From Bacillus sp. sid0103 (GTDB lineage: Bacteria > Bacillota > Bacilli > Bacillales_B > DSM-18226): a stretch of DNA of 64,000 nucleotides. The notes below the pieces were generated by a model. The model did not search any database and was not told the origin of the DNA. It worked only from the letters and a program-made list of their open reading frames with translations. Below, piece by piece: positions 27,899-36,415 of this stretch (its first letter is position 1; each line of letters opens with the position of its first letter). The position numbers were made by a program, and so were the translations under genes. The stretch spans positions 1-64,000 of the forward strand of contig NZ_JAHUWN010000007.1 in assembly GCF_019219025.1 (NCBI RefSeq), written 5' to 3'.

Positions 27899-29208
27899 AA
27901 AGAAGTGATTATCAATCTTATATAAGCGGTGCCATTAAACTTGGGGTCAGCTTTGGTGTTGTTAGTTTATTGGCTCGATGGGTGACTGGAAATACGATTC
28001 TTTCCTCTCCTGAGACATTGATAAAATACGGACTAGTCGGCGGAATCGGATATTCTCTAGTAGGGGCCCTATGCTTTATTTTATTTGGCTTTTTGGCAAA
28101 AAAAGTTCATGAGCAATACCCTGACCAACATACCATTGGGGATGTTTTAAGACAAAAATTAACACCAAGCGGATATTGGTATATGATTTCCATTTTATTT
28201 TTAACAAGCTTTTATTCCATATTTATTCAGGCGATGGGAGCTGGAATTCTTATCCATACCATTTTTCCATTTCCTCCTTCTATCGGTATATTTTTCTTTT
28301 TAACATTTTGCTATTTTATTGGAGGAGTCGGTGGTATGCAGCGCCTTCATCACCTCGCAGGTGTAATTGTCACCATTATTTTTGCAACTGTCATTATCAT
28401 TCCTGTTTTCTTTTTCATTCAGGAAGGGATTTATCCCATCTATGACGGGATTAAGCTATATCATCCATATTTATTGTATATAAAAAACACGGACGCCATT
28501 TGGTTTATTCTCACAGCGGTCTTTGTCTTTTTTGGTCAAATTTTAGTTGACCGGGCCACCTGGCAAAGAATATTCATCCTTCAAAAAGATAAGGTACGTG
28601 TTACCTTTACCTTAACAGGCTTGATATGGGCAACCATCCCCCTTGCTTTATCTTCTCTATTGATGATTGTTATTTTTGGAAGAAGTTTTGAAAATATTTA
28701 TACATTATTTATTGAGCTAGTCGACAAAATTCAATCGACCGTACTTATTGTCTTATTTGTCCTATTTTGTTTAGGTGCCATTGCATCAGCAATAAGTTCA
28801 GAATTACATGCTACAACTACCTTATTTGTAAGAAATGTAATGGGATTGATTCGTCCACTTACCAAAGATGAAAAATGGAAATATACCTATATTTTTTCCG
28901 GGTCAATATGCGTAATTTTATTAGCAACTGTCAGTATTCTTACGCCTACCCCACTAACATTATTATTTTTCTTCGGGAATATTTATGCTGCAATGATTAG
29001 TCCGATTCTTTATATTATTCTAAGCAAAGACGTACAACATTTCATCATCCCCTTTTCATCTTTCATTGGGGCTCTTGGAGGCTTAATATTTCAACAAGTA
29101 ACCAACGATTTGAGAGCTATTTGGCTAAGTTTTGCGATTTCATCTTTTATTTGTTTAATTGTCTTCCTGTATAAATCAATCACCAAAAAAAGAATACAGG
29201 AATTATAG
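27895..29208 (+). CDS. Sodium/solute symporter (SSS)-like transporter
   Basis: Integral membrane protein of 437 residues with about 12-13 helices. VDRATWQRIFILQKDK near residue 220 resembles the helix motif of SSS proteins such as DUR3-type urea transporters (QRxxA-type). GVGGMQRLHHLAG near 145 is a further family-like segment. It starts with TTG overlapping the TGA of the response regulator (ATTGA), so it is translation-coupled to the two-component system. The short length makes the family call moderate. It may be a transporter for the pathway substrate or the input partner of the kinase. Confidence 0.7.
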   Translation: MKRSDYQSYISGAIKLGVSFGVVSLLARWVTGNTILSSPETLIKYGLVGGIGYSLVGALCFILFGFLAKKVHEQYPDQHTIGDVLRQKLTPSGYWYMISILFLTSFYSIFIQAMGAGILIHTIFPFPPSIGIFFFLTFCYFIGGVGGMQRLHHLAGVIVTIIFATVIIIPVFFFIQEGIYPIYDGIKLYHPYLLYIKNTDAIWFILTAVFVFFGQILVDRATWQRIFILQKDKVRVTFTLTGLIWATIPLALSSLLMIVIFGRSFENIYTLFIELVDKIQSTVLIVLFVLFCLGAIASAISSELHATTTLFVRNVMGLIRPLTKDEKWKYTYIFSGSICVILLATVSILTPTPLTLLFFFGNIYAAMISPILYIILSKDVQHFIIPFSSFIGALGGLIFQQVTNDLRAIWLSFAISSFICLIVFLYKSITKKRIQEL

Positions 29209-29220
29209 GGGGAGGTACTT

Positions 29221-30681
29221 TTGGGACAAAATCATGCCCTACTTGAAGATCAACCCAGCCTTAGCCCAGATTTATTACCTACAAAATCTGAAGCTAGAAC
29301 GTGGAAGGCTGGTCATTTTTTCTCTATTTGGATGGGCTCAGTTCATAACGTTCCATCCTATGTAACGATTGGAGGATTCTTTGCTCTTGGTATGTCTGTT
29401 TGGCAGGTTTTCTTCATTATTATGCTCTCTTCCCTATTACTGGCTGTGATGATGGTTTTGAATGGTCATGCTGGCAGTAAGTATGGAATCCCTTTCTCCA
29501 TTTTGCTCCGTTCTAGCTATGGTATGAAGGGGGCGCTATTTCCCGGGGTCCTAAGAGGTGTTATCGCCGCGATTATGTGGTTTGGTCTCCAGACTTATGC
29601 TGGCAGTCTTGCAGTCACAATTTTAATAGGGGAATTTTGGCCTGCTTATTTAACTTTGGGCGGAGGATTTAACTTTTTGGGTCTAAATCTCCCAGAGCTC
29701 CTATCCTTTCTTCTTTTCTGGATGATAAATGTTTTATTTATTTTTGCAGGAATGGAACGATTAGGGAAATTAACAAAGTTTGTTTCCCCTTTAGTTTTTG
29801 TTGTTTTTGGGGGAATGGCCATCTGGTCTATCAATCTGGCTGGCGGAATTGCTCCCATATTAAGTTATAGTGCAAAGGGAGTAGAAGGAAATAGTTTTTT
29901 CATTTTTATGTCTTGTGTGTCTGCAATCATGGCAACCTGGGTTGCACAAATTTTAAGTGTAGCTGATATAACTAGATTTTCCCGATCTAATAAAGATCAG
30001 TCAATCGGACAAATATCCGGTTTGATTATCACTTACTTATTATTCGCTGTAGCAAGCATTACGATTATTGTCGGCTCAGAGATTGCATTCGGGGTCCCGA
30101 TTTGGAATGTCTTAGATGTCGTTGAAAGATTTGATAGTAAATTTGCTATTATTCTTTCATTGATGACAATTTGCATCTCGACATTATCAGTTAATATAAT
30201 AGGAAATATCATACCTGCTGGTTTTCAGTTGACTGCTCTTTTCCCAAAAAGACTAAATTTTAAGACAGGGGCTTTAATTGCAACCATCATTGGAATTCTT
30301 ATTATGCCATGGAAGCTGATGGAAAATCCGACTAGTATTCTTGCCTTTTTAAATATCGTTGGCGGTCTGTTAAGTCCGGTAATCGGCGTCATGCTTACAC
30401 ATTATTTCCTCATTTGTAAGAAAAAAATTAATTTACAAGAGTTATATTCCATTAACCACAATCGATTTTCATACGGGATTAATCTCCCCGCTATGCTTGC
30501 AACAATCATCGCAGGGATAATAAGCCTTTTAGGAAACTTTGTACCCGCCTTCGGCCTCTTAACTAGCATTTCGTGGTTTACAGGGATTTCATTAGCAGTC
30601 CTTTTATATCTATTATTTCTTTATACTAGTCAGCTATTAGCAATTAAATTTGAAGATATTAAACAAAGTGAATCAAGATAA
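29221..30681 (+). CDS. NCS1-family nucleobase permease (cytosine/allantoin type)
   Basis: Intact 486-residue membrane symporter of the nucleobase:cation symporter-1 family with about 12 helices. FSIWMGSVHNVPSYVTIGGF near residues 36-55 and WVAQILSVADITRFSRS near 240 are its substrate-region segments. It starts with TTG behind GGGGGAGGT. It is 12 bases after the SSS-like gene and is the last gene of the kinase-regulator-symporter-permease unit, ended by the hairpin 30684-30706. The frameshifted homologue is at 6617-8079. It probably imports cytosine, a hydantoin, allantoin or a similar ring. Confidence 0.88.
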   Translation: MGQNHALLEDQPSLSPDLLPTKSEARTWKAGHFFSIWMGSVHNVPSYVTIGGFFALGMSVWQVFFIIMLSSLLLAVMMVLNGHAGSKYGIPFSILLRSSYGMKGALFPGVLRGVIAAIMWFGLQTYAGSLAVTILIGEFWPAYLTLGGGFNFLGLNLPELLSFLLFWMINVLFIFAGMERLGKLTKFVSPLVFVVFGGMAIWSINLAGGIAPILSYSAKGVEGNSFFIFMSCVSAIMATWVAQILSVADITRFSRSNKDQSIGQISGLIITYLLFAVASITIIVGSEIAFGVPIWNVLDVVERFDSKFAIILSLMTICISTLSVNIIGNIIPAGFQLTALFPKRLNFKTGALIATIIGILIMPWKLMENPTSILAFLNIVGGLLSPVIGVMLTHYFLICKKKINLQELYSINHNRFSYGINLPAMLATIIAGIISLLGNFVPAFGLLTSISWFTGISLAVLLYLLFLYTSQLLAIKFEDIKQSESR

Positions 30682-30683
30682 AT

Positions 30684-30706
30684 GGGATATCCACTATGGA
30701 TATCCC
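30684..30706. terminator. Bidirectional terminator
   Basis: GGGATATCC (30684-30692) pairs with GGATATCCC (30698-30706) around ACTAT. It separates the convergent NCS1 permease and binding lipoprotein 2 genes. Confidence 0.7.
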
Positions 30707-30723
30707 TTCATCTATTGACCTGC

Positions 30724-32292
30724 TTATTTAATTGAAACGTCATTGATTTCTAAATACCCTGATGGACTGATAGAAAAACTATCGACATCTTTGGCAATTG
30801 CCGCTAAATTTTCAATCACTCGAACAGGTATATACACAGCTTCTTCCATTTCTATTTCTTGGGCTTTTGCATATAGTTCTATACGTTTATCTTGATTCAT
30901 TTCGCTGCGGGCTGCTTCTAATATGGTATCAACTTCTTTATTATTATAAAAGAAGTAATTTCCAGCTGATCCATGAGAATCTGAATGGAAAAGATTATAT
31001 TGATTATAATCAGCATCGCCAGTTGCATTTCTCCAACTGCTGATAAACATTTCAAAGTCACCCTTATTTCCTTGCTCGACAAACGTACCATACTCTAAAA
31101 CCTGAATATTTAATTTAATCCCAATTCCTTTTAATTGAGATTGAAGTACTTCTGCCATATTTATTCTTTCTTTGCTATCCATGGTGGTTAGAGTAGTTTC
31201 AAAACCATCCGGATAGCCTGCTTCAGCGAGTAATTTCCTTGCCTCATTTAAGTTATATTCATAGGCTTTCATATCAGCATTGTATCCGAAAACCTTAGAA
31301 CCTAATAATGAATTCGCTTTTTTACCCACATTATTATAGACACCCTTAATAATAGAATCCATTTCAACTGCATGGGCGATTGCTTTACGAACACGAACGT
31401 CACCAAATGGTTTCTTCTTCACATTAAAGCCAATAAATTCTGTACCAAAACCTTCACTGCGGTAGACTTTGGTTGCTTGCGAAGCTTCTACTGTTTCCAT
31501 CATGGGTACAGAAAGGGGCTCAGCGATATGTGCTTCACCTGTTTCAATCATAGAAATCCTAGTTGTTTCCTCAGGGACGACCTTAAAAACGACTTGATCT
31601 ACTTTGGCCTTATCTCCCCAATATTCCTTGTTTTTAGTTAATACAATTTCCTGGCCTGGTGTCCAGGATTTAAAGACAAAAGGACCTGTACCATTAGGTT
31701 CATTAATAATTTTCTTTCCGTATTTCTCAATCGATTTTGGACTGATAATACCGCTCTCATGACTTGCTAGAATGGAGAGTAAAGGTGAGAAAGGTTCACT
31801 TAAGATAAATTGAACCGTATACTCATCAACCACCTTCACTTCCTTTACCATTTTTAGAACCACAGCTCTTGGCGAACCAACATTCGGATCTAATAGTCTA
31901 TCAAACGTCGCTTTTACCGCATTTGCATTAAAAGGTGTTCCATCGTGAAACTTCACGTCATTTCTAAGTTTAAATTCCCATGTTGTATTATTTAACTGCT
32001 CCCATGATTTTGCTAATAAAGGCGTTATTTCAGCATTTTTATCACGTCCTACTAGTCCCTCATAGATTTTTTGATGAGTAACACTTGCTGCATTGATCGT
32101 CGACATAAATTGATGGTCTAAATTCTCAACGTCTGATAAACGAGCTATAACCAAAGTCCCTCCATCCTTTGAAGTTTTATTATCGGAGTTCCCTTTCGTG
32201 CTAGCGTTGTTATTTGTCGAACAGCCTGTAATGACCAATAGCAACAGTAATACTAGAATAAAAATGCCACCAAACCCTCTGTTTATTTTCAT
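30724..32292 (-). CDS. ABC transporter substrate-binding lipoprotein 2 (family 5)
   Basis: Extracellular lipoprotein of 522 residues closely related to the one at 20594 along its whole length. Lipobox LVITGC puts the modified Cys near 24, followed by an Asn/Ser linker. Shared family segments include WEFKLRNDVKFHDGTPFNANAVKATF-like sequence. No permease or ATPase genes adjoin it, so it probably serves the single DppCBDF transporter at 22459-26335 with a different ligand range. Its upstream region holds two TTTACTTCTTT boxes 21 bp apart. Confidence 0.92.
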   Translation of the reverse strand: MKINRGFGGIFILVLLLLLVITGCSTNNNASTKGNSDNKTSKDGGTLVIARLSDVENLDHQFMSTINAASVTHQKIYEGLVGRDKNAEITPLLAKSWEQLNNTTWEFKLRNDVKFHDGTPFNANAVKATFDRLLDPNVGSPRAVVLKMVKEVKVVDEYTVQFILSEPFSPLLSILASHESGIISPKSIEKYGKKIINEPNGTGPFVFKSWTPGQEIVLTKNKEYWGDKAKVDQVVFKVVPEETTRISMIETGEAHIAEPLSVPMMETVEASQATKVYRSEGFGTEFIGFNVKKKPFGDVRVRKAIAHAVEMDSIIKGVYNNVGKKANSLLGSKVFGYNADMKAYEYNLNEARKLLAEAGYPDGFETTLTTMDSKERINMAEVLQSQLKGIGIKLNIQVLEYGTFVEQGNKGDFEMFISSWRNATGDADYNQYNLFHSDSHGSAGNYFFYNNKEVDTILEAARSEMNQDKRIELYAKAQEIEMEEAVYIPVRVIENLAAIAKDVDSFSISPSGYLEINDVSIK

Positions 32293-32375
32293 AGACTCTA
32301 CCCCCTGATTTTATTTAAAACCTCTGCTCTTATTTAATTATAAAGAATATTCAAACAATTTTATTTCGAAAATCT

Positions 32376-32407
32376 TTACTTCTTTTTTAAATATGTTTAC
32401 TTCTTTA
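32376..32407. promoter_or_regulatory. Tandem TTTACTTCTTT boxes upstream of binding lipoprotein 2
   Basis: TTTACTTCTTT occurs exactly at 32376-32386 and 32397-32407, 21 bp start to start, two helical turns. This is the spacing expected for AraC-family dimers. Related boxes lie at 22277-22440 and 35341-35390. Confidence 0.6.
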
Positions 32408-32429
32408 AATACGAAAGTTTAGATCAAAA

Positions 32430-32457
32430 AAAAGAGGATCTTAAAAAATCCTCTTTT
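32430..32457. terminator. Bidirectional terminator
   Basis: AAAAGAGGAT (32430-32439) pairs with ATCCTCTTTT (32448-32457), with extra A bases to the left. It ends amidohydrolase 3 on the minus strand. Confidence 0.75.
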
Positions 32458-32492
32458 CGTTCAGATCTACCGTATTAGTAATAATAGGTTAT

Positions 32493-33716
32493 TTACATTA
32501 AAGTTCCGGAAACTAGGTTTCCTTTGTAAAAAACGGCTTTACGCTTAGACCGTCTTGCAACAACCTCTGCAGAGCAGCTGGCATCAACTAAAAGCATATT
32601 TGCTGCTACTCCTAGTTTTGGCCAAACTTGATTACCGTCCTTGTCCAAAGTAGTTAAGCCACCTGTGATATATTTGAGAGTTTGCGTGAGTGAAACCTCA
32701 TCCGTCCATCTGAACCGTTCAAGCAGACGTCCTGCCCTTTCCAGTACATCACCATTTCCTGTTGGCCACCAAGAATCATAAATATTATCGTTCCCTACGG
32801 ATACTTCCACTCCACATTCAGTTAAAAGGTTTACTGGTGGAATGTTTCGCCCGATTGGAAGACTGGTGACTATCGAGATACCTGCTTCCCTTAATATCCC
32901 TGCCATTTCGATTGCTTCCTCTTTTGAGACATCTCCAAGTCCAAATGCATGACTGACTGCTACTCTTCCTTCCCAGCCTGCCTGCTTGGTTAAATAAGCA
33001 AGTCGTTTCATCGTGAAAGTTCCTAGATGACCGGGGTCATGTAAATGCAAGTCGATATCAGCATTCCCTTCAACAGCCAAGTCCAGTAACTGTACTAATG
33101 AAGCTTCAATATTATTATCTACGGTTGCCGGGTCAACCGCCCCCACAATCCCTGCACCGTTTCTCAATGCTTCTCTAACCAATGGTACAGTACCAGGACG
33201 GAGCAGGCCATGCTGGGCGAAGGCAACAATTTCTGAGCTAAGCCTATTAGAATATGATTCAAGTGCATGGGCGACACCTTCCAAATTGTGCAATCCTGCT
33301 TCCGGATAGATATCCACATGGGTTCTTACATGGGTTGAGCCATAGGACAATATTACTTCCAGCAAAGCTTCAGCGCGTTGCTGTGTGCTAGCAGGTATAG
33401 TTGCTAGAATATTTTTTTCTATTTCGCATCGTTCAATAACCCCTGAAGCAGGGATACATGCACGCCAATCCTCACCCATATAAGTCTTATCTAGATGAAC
33501 ATGCTTTTCAATAAATGAGGGAAGAAGCAGCAAACCTTTTGCGTCCTTTACAGGTAGGTCGTTTCCAAGAAGCTCTGATTCTTTGATTATTTTTCCGATT
33601 CTGCCATCCTCTATTAATAAGTGAAATAGCTCTGTTTTTGTTCCTGCTACTCTATCATTTTCTATTGTATATCCCGTTTCTAAGCGAACATTTGTTAACC
33701 AATAATTACGGCTCAT
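32493..33716 (-). CDS. AtzC/cytosine-deaminase-like amidohydrolase 3
   Basis: A 407-residue paralogue of the amidohydrolases at 18049 and 19285. Motifs in order: HVHLDKTYMGEDWRA, VGAVDPATVDNNIEASL, DLHLHDPGHLGTF, SHAFGLGD and GNDNIYDSWWPTGNGD, so all metal ligands are present. HLHDPG again has His-Asp where CodA has Asp-Glu. It follows the HxH-lacking amidohydrolase (33775) by 58 bases in the same direction and probably shares its transcript. Three such enzymes in 16 kb imply a multi-step or broad-range deamination route. The substrate is unknown. Confidence 0.85.
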   Translation of the reverse strand: MSRNYWLTNVRLETGYTIENDRVAGTKTELFHLLIEDGRIGKIIKESELLGNDLPVKDAKGLLLLPSFIEKHVHLDKTYMGEDWRACIPASGVIERCEIEKNILATIPASTQQRAEALLEVILSYGSTHVRTHVDIYPEAGLHNLEGVAHALESYSNRLSSEIVAFAQHGLLRPGTVPLVREALRNGAGIVGAVDPATVDNNIEASLVQLLDLAVEGNADIDLHLHDPGHLGTFTMKRLAYLTKQAGWEGRVAVSHAFGLGDVSKEEAIEMAGILREAGISIVTSLPIGRNIPPVNLLTECGVEVSVGNDNIYDSWWPTGNGDVLERAGRLLERFRWTDEVSLTQTLKYITGGLTTLDKDGNQVWPKLGVAANMLLVDASCSAEVVARRSKRKAVFYKGNLVSGTLM

Positions 33717-33774
33717 AGTAAACTTCCTTTCTATTACTTTTCTATATTTTTCAAGATCTTTACTTCATTTATAA

Positions 33775-35244
33775 TTATTTAAATTTCACTTTTTTAAAGG
33801 ATGGAGGAAGCAGTTCATTTTCTGGAAGCTGCTGATAGTCTCTTTCCAAATATCCTTTTCTCATTTTGTTAAAATATTTTTGACCCTTGGATTTGATTTC
33901 TTTTAAATCAAGATTAGGAATTACTCTATCCTTCATAACTATTCTGCCGTTTATGATAGACAATTTTACGTCTCTTCCTGACCCGCTTGCAATCATTGTC
34001 CGAATCGGATCATCTACCACGCCCATATGGAAGCTATCCAAGTCAATTACAATGATATCTGCTTTTGCCCCCACTGTTAGTCTGCCAAGGTCTTCCCTTC
34101 CAAGAAATTCGGCTCCTCCAATTGTCGCTGCTCGAAAAAGATCAGCATAGGATGAATCTTCTACTTCTTTTTCAATCAGCCTGTATAGCATACTGCCTGT
34201 TCTTATATTTTGAAACATATCTGGTGGGAAGGTATCTGTTCCCAGTGCTAAATTGATTCCTGCCCTTTTATATTTTGCAAATGATTCTAAAGCAGAACCA
34301 TGTCTTCCGATAATCAAAGGACAATGGATTACTGTTGTATTTGTTTCTGTTAGGAGCGCTATATCATCGCCCTCACCGGAATGCGCTTCACTATAACCAG
34401 CAATAAAATGAGCATGTGGAATTCCGGTTTTTGGTCCTAAAAAACCAAGATTATACAAATAGCGAATAGGGGTCACACCATGTTTTTCGAGAATTGTATG
34501 ATATTCGAAGCTCCCTTGTGCCGCATGGAGTTTGATAGGAACACCTAATTTTTCACTGTAATATTTAGTCTGTTTCAGGTTTTCTTCTGTTTGAGATTCT
34601 ATTCGTTCAGGTGCCAGCATTCCTTTAACCAATCCATTATAGGCTCCATCAAATTCTTCAATAAACTTTACCGCACGCTGCAATCCTGATCTCCCTGCTT
34701 CTTCGTCCCAGAAAAGCTTGATCGTTCCATCTGTCTCAACGACTCTAATTCCAGATTGATAACTTGGTCCTAAGTAGATTCTTAATCCTAATCTGCCAGC
34801 ATGATTGGCAGCTGCGGCTAGTTCATCGTATGTTTCTGCCCATTTTTTATAAAAAACAGATGTAATCGGCATCGCAGTAGTAACCCCATGAAGAATCAAT
34901 TGAGAATAGGCATAGAGTGATTTAAATGCTTCTTCTTCCGCTGTCATGACTTCATGATGTCCGTTGTCAACATAACACTTTGACCAGAGCAGGTTTTTCT
35001 GTTTGTCGCTACTTGCTTCTAAATGTAAAATATCGTGATCAATATCACCAAGTGCATTTAAATCGATAAACCCTGGACTAATGACAGATCTCCCAACATC
35101 AATGATTTCATCCACTTCTCCAGAGTAATTTTTTCCCACATAAATAATTGTATCGTTTTCATATACAACCTCTGAATCTTCTAAAATTACATGATCGTCC
35201 CCATCAAAACCAATCACATAACTTCCCTTAAGCTTGGTTACCAT
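33775..35244 (-). CDS. TRZ/ATZ-type amidohydrolase lacking the N-terminal HxH
   Basis: A 489-residue amidohydrolase of the chlorohydrolase/deaminase (TRZ/ATZ) branch. The barrel entry reads PGFIDLNALGDIDHD, where the family normally has PGFxNxHxH, so the first two metal His ligands are absent at their usual place. The later ligands look present: KLHAAQG, HAHFIAG and LGTDTFPPDMF, with HCPLIIGRHG as in triazine hydrolases. The C-terminal composite domain (GRLTVGAKADIIVIDL) is normal. It may use another metal arrangement (His in DIDHD) or have changed chemistry. It is divergent from response regulator 2 across the box region. Function unknown. Confidence 0.8.
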   Translation of the reverse strand: MVTKLKGSYVIGFDGDDHVILEDSEVVYENDTIIYVGKNYSGEVDEIIDVGRSVISPGFIDLNALGDIDHDILHLEASSDKQKNLLWSKCYVDNGHHEVMTAEEEAFKSLYAYSQLILHGVTTAMPITSVFYKKWAETYDELAAAANHAGRLGLRIYLGPSYQSGIRVVETDGTIKLFWDEEAGRSGLQRAVKFIEEFDGAYNGLVKGMLAPERIESQTEENLKQTKYYSEKLGVPIKLHAAQGSFEYHTILEKHGVTPIRYLYNLGFLGPKTGIPHAHFIAGYSEAHSGEGDDIALLTETNTTVIHCPLIIGRHGSALESFAKYKRAGINLALGTDTFPPDMFQNIRTGSMLYRLIEKEVEDSSYADLFRAATIGGAEFLGREDLGRLTVGAKADIIVIDLDSFHMGVVDDPIRTMIASGSGRDVKLSIINGRIVMKDRVIPNLDLKEIKSKGQKYFNKMRKGYLERDYQQLPENELLPPSFKKVKFK

Positions 35245-35337
35245 TTTTTTCTCCTTTCGAACTAGTAATACTGTATTTTTACAATTATTGATTAATAGTT
35301 TAATTATAGAAAAAGGTAATTAGATTTATTTTCGGAA

Positions 35338-35392
35338 TTATTACTCTTTTTTAAACTTTTTCTACTTCTTTTCTACAACATATTTACTTCAA
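35338..35392. promoter_or_regulatory. Three phased ACTTC boxes between amidohydrolase and regulator 2
   Basis: TTACTC (35341-35346), CTACTTC (35362-35368) and TTTACTTC (35383-35390) are spaced 21 and 22 bp between equivalent A positions, each followed by T-rich or AAA sequence. They match the boxes upstream of lipoprotein 2. Confidence 0.5.
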
Positions 35393-35457
35393 ATACCCTT
35401 TTGTTTAAATTTATTGAAAGAACAGCATGGGAATCTTTGCAGAGGAGGTGTAAGGAA

Positions 35458-36174
35458 ATGAATGTCTTATTACTTGATGATGAACCATTAGAATTAGAAC
35501 AACTAGAATACTTGCTGCAATCTGAATTTCCTTTATGGAAGTTTTTCAAGGCGGCTGATGCGAGTCAAGCACATTCAATTAATCTAAATCATGATATCGA
35601 TTTGGCTTTTTTAGATATTAACCTTCCAGGAAAATCTGGCCTTGAGTTTGGGGAAGAACTAAGACAAAGCAATAAAGATGCGGAAATAATCATGGTTACT
35701 GCCTGCCAGGATTTCAGCTATGCTCAGCAATCGATTAGAATAGGGGTTGTTGCCTATTTAACGAAGCCCGTTATCGAGAGTGATTTATTAAAGATTTTAT
35801 CAAAGTATAAAGAAGATCAGTTTTCTCAAAAATATTCCCACTTAATTCATTGCTCTCTGAAAGTCATCCATGAAAAATTTGCTGAAAAGATTTCACTCTC
35901 AGAAATCGCAAGTGAGGTTCACGTAAACCCTACCTACTTAAGTCGGAAATTTCATGAAGAAGTAGGCGTTCCTTTTTCGGAGTATTTAATTCAATTTCGA
36001 ATCCAGACGGCGAAACGGTTATTAATAGCTAACCCAAACTGGACCATATCGGATATAGCAGACAACTCAGGATTTAGAAGCCAAAACTATTTTAGTACAT
36101 TATTTCGAAAAATTGAGGGAATCTCACCAAAGGAATATCGGGAGAAAGAAAAAACCCAACCGGTTAAATTGTAA
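35458..36174 (+). CDS. AraC-type response regulator (YesN-like) 2, without a kinase
   Basis: Response regulator of 238 residues from ATG 35458, behind an excellent GAGGAGGTG; an in-frame upstream extension to 35401 is discounted. The receiver has LLDDEPLELEQLEYLL and acceptor FLDINLPGKSG; the C-terminus has two AraC helix-turn-helix units (LSEIASEVHVNPTYLSRKF and ISDIADNSGFRSQNYFSTLF). It is a close paralogue of the regulator at 27206. No kinase adjoins it, so the minimal kinase at 26439 may phosphorylate both (inference). It probably binds the phased boxes just upstream and so may control its own gene and the divergent amidohydrolases. Confidence 0.9.
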   Translation: MNVLLLDDEPLELEQLEYLLQSEFPLWKFFKAADASQAHSINLNHDIDLAFLDINLPGKSGLEFGEELRQSNKDAEIIMVTACQDFSYAQQSIRIGVVAYLTKPVIESDLLKILSKYKEDQFSQKYSHLIHCSLKVIHEKFAEKISLSEIASEVHVNPTYLSRKFHEEVGVPFSEYLIQFRIQTAKRLLIANPNWTISDIADNSGFRSQNYFSTLFRKIEGISPKEYREKEKTQPVKL

Positions 36175-36415
36175 AGGAAACCTTTTTGAAAGAATTGAGG
36201 AATTGGGTTAATTCATCGACAATTATTGATTATAAAAATACCCTTTAAAATACGCAAAAGCCGATCATTACTGACCGACTAATTTATTTCATATTAAATT
36301 TATATACATATTATGATCCTTAATTGGCATATCAGAAACGATCTTTGGATCAACCATTCCAGCAATCATAGCTATTATTTTGTGTACTAGATTCAAATCT
36401 TTTGAGCAGCCTTTT
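36175..36415 (-). other. Gap with a possible gene remnant
   Basis: No intact gene. On the minus strand about 40 codons are open downstream of the CPBP gene (ending near 36296, MVDPKIVSDMPIKDHNMYIN) but without a start or ribosome binding site. It may be the end of a decayed gene. Confidence 0.2.
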
